The notes under the pieces: model-generated
The model's input: only the letters and a program-made list of their open reading frames with translations
Told to the model about the DNA's origin: nothing
The model's database searches: none
Assembly: GCA_019925105.1 (NCBI GenBank)
Contig: JAHGAU010000029.1
Location: forward strand, 558,001 to 622,000
Direction: 5' to 3'
Length of the DNA: 64,000 nucleotides
Source: Niebla homalea
Lineage: Eukaryota > Ascomycota > Lecanoromycetes > Lecanorales > Ramalinaceae
Position numbers and translations under genes: made by a program
Shown here: one piece after another, positions 57,031 to 64,000 of the stretch
How positions within the stretch are numbered: position 1 is the stretch's first letter
How the letters are laid out: each line of letters opens with the position of its first letter

Positions 57031-60000
57031 TCATAAAGTCTCCCAGCCTCCGTTATTAATCTCTGCCTCCAGCTTTCGCGCAATCGTAGTCGGTATGCCC
57101 TGATGCAACCAGACATCTCTGAATAATTTATCGTACCTTTTCTGGCTCAGGGACAATTGTCTTCCACGCCTCAATCCAGGATCTACCTCCCCATATTTAT
57201 CCAAATAAGGCGCAAGCATCCATGATCCGGACGCTGTAGGCCTTTTCTCTACGCTCGTGAACGGGCTAGGCGTGTCACTCTTATCGTACAAATATGCCAC
57301 AAAGCACTTTCGTATGTTCAGGAATAAGCCAATGTCGCTTCCGCACCTGAAGCAGCGTTAGCATACAGACGTATTGAAATGAGAGAGTTGATTTGCGCGG
57401 AGTGAGGATTGCCAACTCACTTCTGCATGTGCTGATTGCAGCCGCCCTTGCGTGCCTTGGAACAACAAAGGGCCTGGCCGCAAAAGAACTCCCCGCAGAA
57501 CAAACACAGACTCGGATCTTCAAGTTTGCCTCCTTTGGTCGGACAACGGTGCCTGGTAACTTCAAAAGTCAGAGTGTCATAATGCTTTGGCAGACCGATC
57601 AACTCGAATATTCCAGGATGCCCAGGTCTCAGCGTGATGTAGATTGCAGCGGAAACGAGTGGTCTGTTTGCGGCAGACGATGCGTATGGTGAAAGATGTG
57701 AACTTGGGTTTTGAGGATCATGCTTCCAGTGCAAGATCCATCCTGCTACCACAGCCTGAATGTCGTTTGCTCCTTCAGCGTGTACAATGCTCATGTCCTT
57801 GTCGCTTGACTGCCCGATGGAGTGAAGCATTTCCGTCAACGATGGGAGACTGAGAGAGCTCGTCAGCCTGTCAAGCTCGGAGCTGTCCTGATCCATGGAG
57901 ACATCTCGAAATTGCATTCCGTATTTGACGTGCATGAAGATAACAACTTTTCGGAGGAAAACAAGGGCATATGTGGATAGAGCTTGGTATAGGACCAAGA
58001 GGTGATCTGAAGGATTTGTCGACCCGGCGGTGTTCTCATTCTCCAGAGTCAGGTCCGACACTACAGGCATGTCCAGCGCACAATTCTGAGCCAAGAAACC
58101 TAAGGTGGTATTCATGGCCGTTCGTGCTTGACGGAGCTGAACGACGGACAGGGTTGGCCGAGAGGCCTTGGCCAGACCTTTGAAGTCCTCGCATCCTAAG
58201 CCAAGGTAGAGGAGTACCTTGATGAGTTCCAGAACGTAGCATAATCGGATGACATGGCCGATCTCCATATGGAAGACTGGAGCCATCACAACCGAGTATT
58301 CAGTCAGAAGCACAAAGGAGTCTTGGTATAGCGCCGGTGGATATACCTCCATAGAATCACTGAAATTGTTGCGGACCCGATCAAGACCTGCGAAGAGTTG
58401 GAGGACTTGCGACTTCGCAGATTGAAAAAATTTATCATCAAGTTGGTCATGTTCTGCACTGGCAAGGATTCCTACAGCCGTGTAGGAGGATACAGTCTCC
58501 GACAGAATTCGGAGATGTGTGAGACAAGCGGACGATATTCTGCTGATCAGCGTCTGGCCCGGCTCTGCCTGCTCTCCCCGTTGGGCGATTTCAGCGCTGG
58601 CTATGGATCGCCCAAGCATTTCAACCAAAACCTCTGGATTTGATAGCCTCAGGGATAGATTAGGTTCGATGTCAGACTCGGCCGAATTATCTGGAGATAA
58701 CCGATTGGCCTTCATGGACGCCCTCAGCCGGCTGTAAATGGTAACAAGATCTTTTTGGACGGTAGAGTCTGCAGCTCGTGTACGCTCGAGCGAGTGCATG
58801 CTCTCGAGATCAGGTTGCCGAAACCCCTGGATGTTTATGGACCATCTACGAGAAGATGACGAGGGTGAAGTTTGCGGAGGCTGTGAGCTCGCGTCGGAAC
58901 CCAACAGTGAATCTTTGAGTGGAGCTTTCAACGTCTTGGAAATATAGTTTGCCAATCCCTCTCGCAGGCGTTCATTGCTGGACTTGCCTTCCTGAGACTT
59001 GAAAACTCTTGACACGGCAAGGCCGACGCGCGAGGACAGCCAGTCTTGAAACGTCGATTCCGTTTGCAAGAAATCAGATTCTGTTTGCTCTTTGCCATTC
59101 CATATGATTGGGAGAAAGGCATTGCCCAAAGCCTTGCACAAGGGGCAAATGAATTCCTTTAGTGCAGTCCGCTCTGGATGTTGACGGGCGATCTGATGGG
59201 ACTGCCGCCGCTGGGTGGCAGCGCAGTACTGCTCAAAACAGGAATAGTGCATGATATGACCGCATCCGGTAGAGACTGGACCGCGATCTACAAAGTCGTG
59301 TGGGAATCCTTTGGCAAGACCCTGCTGCTCTACTGTAGTCTCGCGTCCATCCAGGCCTCGTCTCACAACTTTGGTTCGGTTCTGACCAGCCATACCAAAT
59401 GGACGTACTTCATTAGCCGGGCGGTCGAGGCTCGTGGGTGTTGACAAGACCTCGCCAAAAAGTTCGGCATTTCGCACATCGGTCTGACGGAATACAGTAC
59501 TATTCATCATCATACCGAAGGTGCCATATAAGCGTGGCTCGTTGGTCTCTTCCTGGCAAAGAATGCAATTGCCGGAGGGGTACTTCCAGCTTTGGATACG
59601 TTCATCAGATACCTTTGATACCAATCGGTCACCGTCATCGTGCCAGTCAGACATGTCTTGGTTGTTGATGAAATTCTGCTGCTGCTGCTGGAACTGCGCC
59701 ATCACCCTTGCTTGTCGTTCCAAAGCCTGCTTCTTTTTTTGTTGGTAAGCCTCTTGCCGTTGAGCTTCCAACTCATTCTCACCAGGACTCAGTGAGGGTT
59801 CAAAACCCATGTGGTCAGGCGCTAGTCTAGCACCGCTCAGTGTAAGCCTTGAGACAGCAACCTGGTAATCTTGCGGTCTCTTTTGCCTCATGCGATACAT
59901 GATCAAACGTATTTGTGGGTGACAATTCTTCACTTCAAGAACCTCTAGCAACTTCACAAGTAGGTCCAGGATAGTGAGACCGAGCTCTGATTGACTACTC

Positions 60001-63000
60001 AAAGCATGTTGAATAAATGATGCTCTATCAGTTGACATGAGAGATGGCGAAACTTCATCAACACTAGGATCCTCCATCACAGCAATAAGGACGAGGTGCA
60101 AAACAATGTGAAGGTAAGCTTCAAATCTTGTTGCAGGCACGTCTGACAGCCGATATGTTTTTGAGCTCAGCGATAGCGAGTGGAAGATGACTTGAGCGAA
60201 CAGGGGCGTCCGAGTAAAATTTGCGAGGCCTACGAATATTCCATTATGAATGTGGTCAAGCTTTGGCTCGTAGACGACCTCAGCAGCAGGCTTCCCAGTT
60301 TCTTGAGAGCGCCATTTACGATAAGCATTCTCGGCCTCGTCCCGTTGATTTTTCGAATAGAAAGCGGCGTAAGGGTCCACCTCTTCTCTGTACTCTGGCT
60401 TCAATTCGAACATGCCGGTGTCTGAAAGCCCCTCGGGAGGCTTGAAGGTCGTCATTCTATCTAGGATCTCCGGGAATTCATGACAATCTCCTGGCTTGTC
60501 CGCGAGGCGAGAATCCAAGTCGGAATATGACAATGGTTTAAAGCACAAGGTATGCGCAATGTCGCGTCGAAGCACTGCCACCTGTGAGTTCACGGGGCTC
60601 TCTGAAGGCTGCAGAGACAGGCGATCGCTTAGAATGATGATGAAGAGGTGAATGAAATCTTCTGCAACATCCAATTGCTGGCTTGCTTCGAAATTTTTGC
60701 GAATCACATACTCGCCTCTCATCCACTGTTCTAGGCCAAAGCGATCGATCATGGTTGCAAGGACGCGACTGGGATCACATACTACGAGCGCTGTTTGGAT
60801 CATGAAGATATCCCGATGGTGTGCTAGATCTCGGTGCATAACCCCTTTGTAGGTGATCATCTGATGTCGAAGGCTTAGACCATTGCGCACCCACATGCCC
60901 GCCTTCATTTGAGCAAGCCAGGCGCATACCCTAATGGGAAAGTCGAAGAGGGCCATGAGATAGTTCTCGGGGCTTTGATCGCTTATCGAAGTCTTGTAAG
61001 GTGGAGCTCGTCTCAGATCTTGGACTTTGAATGTCAGCAGAGATCGGAGCTGCTCCAACGGCAAGCTCTTAGCAGCCTCGATTAGCCAAGACAGTGTGTA
61101 ATGCAATGGATGATGGAAGCTGATGGCCTCTTTCTCGACCACAAAATCGACCACAGAATGCGCCACCGGGGAGCCGGGTGTGGACTCCAGATGGAAGGGT
61201 TCCAATATCTTGAATTGGGTCTCTTTCTTGATCTCTGCATGGGTGAATCGTAGGCGTTCCCCTCCCATTGAATTAACTACAGCAGCCTTCGCGACCAGTC
61301 GAAGCGCCGCATTCAATCCTGGCACATTGAAGCGATCTTCAAGGACATGAAATGTTTCTGCAAATTGGCGGACAAGCCTATTGATTTCTTTCGTTAGAAT
61401 CTGAGCCGATATCCAAATGTCGTTCTCGTATTCGACGTGCTCACCAACGGCACGATTATTCGGACAGATGCCTTGTGGAAGCCTTATCAGATCCAGGAAT
61501 TGCAGTTGGTATCTTTCCTGCGTTCGCAGCTGCTGCTTGACATGATCAGATCCGAAGATATGCTTGAGGTCATGAAAAAAGTGGTACATGCGCCTGTTGG
61601 ACACCGAGTTGTTTTCGGACGTCATTGAGTCCTCAACAGAGACTTGCCAGGGCTGTTGTACAGCGCGCTGAGTAAGGAATGTATAAAGCATAGACATTAG
61701 AATCGTAAGGAAATTGCCTCGTTCTATCACCTCGTGAACAACGGAAGGCGTGGTGAACATTTGGATGGACAAATTGAGTATTGAGTGGTCAGGTTCGCGA
61801 TCTGCTATCAGATAGAGCTGGCCGAGTACGTTGTACAGCCCAGCGAACCTCAACCCAAAGATTCGTTTGGTTGGAGGGTTTGTAATTAATGTCTGGATGT
61901 ACAAATCGCGGATGTCGATCCTTACTTTCTTCCACAACCGCAAATCGTACAGCAAAAGCCAGTCCAGTCGAATCCGGCGCAAAAGGTCTTCTTCCAACGG
62001 TTCGAAGTCAGACCATCGACCCTTCCCACTTTTCTCGGGTTGTTGAAGCCAATACGGTGGGGCGGGAGGTAGGGCCTTCTTCCGCTTGGTCTTTCGAGTA
62101 GAAGGGATGTCGATATTGGTGCGGGATACGAAGGGCGCGAAAGATATGTTAGCAAGCGGCTCGCTTATCTGAGATCCGATTGACTGCCCTCTCGTATGTT
62201 GGCGAGCTGTTGGGGCGGGCGGAGGTGGCGGGGGAGGAGGATATCCGGCAAACGCAGCCTCGGAGACCTCGGCGCCATCCTCCATATCATTTGGCGTTCG
62301 CATTTCCAGGTCCATGTCGGTGTTGGGAAAGGTGTTGTTGTCCGGATCAACATCCATCTGATCTACATCGGTGACCGCGGCAGGTATAGCTTGCTGAATG
62401 TGCTCTTCTTCATCGTCCTGCTCGTCATCCTGCTCATCGCCCTCGTCTTCTGCCGAATCTGAATCACTGTCACCCATGACTGCCCTCGCCTGAACAGTAG
62501 CAAGCAGATCTTGTCCGTGAACAACAGTTGTGACAAGTCGGACAGGGGCATTCTCTGCATCTGAGTCTGCAGCGTGATCGTCCAGGCCGGCTTGACCGAC
62601 ATTCCTATTTGAAGCCTCGCTACCAAGTCGCCAAGTCTTCAGGAGTTCTCTGCATATTGTTTGACGCAGAATTCCATGATCATTGCCGACACTACAGCCG
62701 GTAATATCGGTCAGCCACTCGACTATGGTCCCACACATTTGCTCTCGGAAGGTGTCTCTGGACGATCGAATGGTCACGGTGATCTTGATTTGCTCAATGA
62801 CTTCTGCAATCCTAAGAAGTTCGGGGATGTTTTGGGAATATTCAACAACGCTCCGGCCATAGTCGTTGGTCTCTTCGGCTTTTGCCTTTCCAAAGCTCTT
62901 TTTCTGGCGACAAGCCCTAGCGACTTGCACGGCAACTTCGTTCACAGTGTGCTTCTCGTCATTCCACAGAACCAAGGCGTATTCTGGGTTTGGATCGGGG

Positions 63001-63686
63001 GTCTCGTCATACCAGACAGATGCCAAGCGGGACGTTTCCTCATCGCTTTGGATACTCTCTTGTGTCCTATGCAATCGAAGATTCTCCGGAGAACAAGATA
63101 TTACGTCGATGAGGTAATCTAGAGCTCTGCCAATCGTCATCCCAATACAAGCTTGCAGGTCTTGCGGCAAACGAGGCTGCTGTGGCTGCTTCTCTGATCT
63201 AGTATGGGGGTTGGGGGTATGGATAGCGCATTCGACAGGCTTGTTGTCCCAGGCCTCCTCATCTCCACAATCGCAACAGCCACTGTTCCCAGAGGACAGC
63301 GAATGTGAGATAGCGTGATCGGTATGATCTGAGGCCTCGAAACAGCGAGTACAGAGAACGACAGTCTCGTCAGATGAGCAGGTCATGCAACGAAATGTAG
63401 AATCTCCAGACTTGAAAATGTGTCCGCACGGTCTTCCGCGGGCTGCCTCAGTATATTCCATTTCCTCCATGAGACCCTGTGCGTCCGAAAGACTCCATTC
63501 AGCCCCATGCTCGGGGACCCTGCCCTTGAAAAGTCCATCCAGATAGTCATCATTCTCTGCTGCTAAGGACCTGAACAAAACGCGTTTCAGGGCCTGACTT
63601 GCATCTTTTGTGTAGCGGAGATTGTGTTGGAAGGGAAATTCGGTGAGGATCTGGCATAATCGCCTCTCATAGCTCTGCACGAGCAT
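57031..63686 (-). CDS. ubr1: E3 ubiquitin ligase UBR1 (N-recognin)
   Basis: Exon 1 63686-57421 and exon 2 57346-57031 are joined over a 74-nt intron (GTGAGT..TTCAG, branch GCTAAC, phase 2), giving 2193 residues. The ATG at 63686 is the first Met in a frame that extends upstream without one. The UBR box (about 95-165) has GRPCGHIFKSGDSTFRC, VVLCTRCFEASDHTDH and CCDCGDEEAW, binding basic N-termini. A ClpS-like domain (YALVLWNDEKHT) binds bulky hydrophobic N-termini. An acidic stretch and an eight-Pro run follow. Far downstream is a RING-H2 domain (CILCQEETNEPRLYG .. CGHIMHYSCFEQYC .. FICPLCK). The C-terminal UBR-specific cap ends in LFCGEFFCGQALCC and CGSDIGLFLN, split by the intron. The protein marks N-degron substrates for the proteasome. 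The stop is 294 bp from the convergent isc1 stop. Confidence 0.96.
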
Positions 63687-64000
63687 GGCTGAGTGAGGAT
63701 CACAATGACAAGATGCTATTGATGGGTGAATCACTCAGAAGAAGGATATACCGCCCATGATCCATATATTACGGGCAGATCCTCAATTGAAGCACGGTGC
63801 AAAGCGCCTAGGAATTATCAGATAGTCTAGATATGCTTTACTCTACGCTATAGGTTTGGAGATGGACAGCATTTGATGGGTCTTGGCAACGTCATCTGAT
63901 CTTCTCTGCCGCGACACATACGGGAGCAATCATGTAAGAAGCCATGGCAGGACTTTTGATTGAAAACCAAAAGCATTATTTGGCATTTGGGAAGTGCTTG
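63687..64000. promoter_or_regulatory. ubr1 5' region up to window edge
   Basis: 314 bp upstream of the ubr1 ATG. No gene or element recognised. Confidence 0.4.

Overview
The window is nuclear DNA of a filamentous ascomycete (Pezizomycotina). Genes are spaced 0.1-1.9 kb apart on both strands. Most are split by short spliceosomal introns (about 43-75 nt, GT..AG, often with a CTGAC/CTAAC-like branch site). Several families are typical of these fungi: a Leashin/involucrin-repeat protein, FLC/TRP-like membrane protein, highly reducing polyketide synthase (HR-PKS), FSH serine hydrolase, ISC1 and JHD1. The class cannot be fixed from the sequence alone. All exon joins were worked out by hand from splice signals, reading phase and recalled family conservation; none is backed by transcript data.

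Layout. 1-8395 (-): 5' part of a giant Leashin-like protein, running off the left edge. 8942-10813 (-): malic enzyme. 11288-11601: a 314-bp element with terminal inverted repeats between TA dinucleotides. 11938-14236 (+): HAM1-like protein. 14599-15687 (-): prohibitin-2, divergent from 16035-17093 (+), the RNA15/CstF2 mRNA cleavage factor. 17985-18594 (+): a disrupted KP4-like gene.

19166-32802 looks like a small, partly decayed polyketide locus: a BAHD acyltransferase pseudogene (+), an intact-looking HR-PKS of about 2335 residues with KS-AT-DH-ER-KR-ACP and no methyltransferase or release domain (-), an FSH/LovG-type hydrolase (+) and a family-1 UDP-glycosyltransferase (-). The chemistry suggested is PKS chain assembly, hydrolytic release in trans by the FSH protein, and glycosylation by the UGT; an acylation step has been lost. 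No cluster regulator, P450 or transporter is visible.

34085-45455 (+): FLC/TRP-like membrane protein, nicotianamine synthase-like enzyme, GH128-type secreted glucanase and a PHD+JmjC histone demethylase. 46194-46945 (-): small basic protein with a polyglycine run. 47713-51447 (-): NAD-glutamate dehydrogenase. 52423-54765 (-): ADE2, sharing a divergent intergenic region with 55312-56736 (+), ISC1. 57031-63686 (-): UBR1 ubiquitin ligase. These flanks are mostly housekeeping genes, so the accessory material sits between about 17 and 33 kb. No tRNA, rRNA or CRISPR was found.
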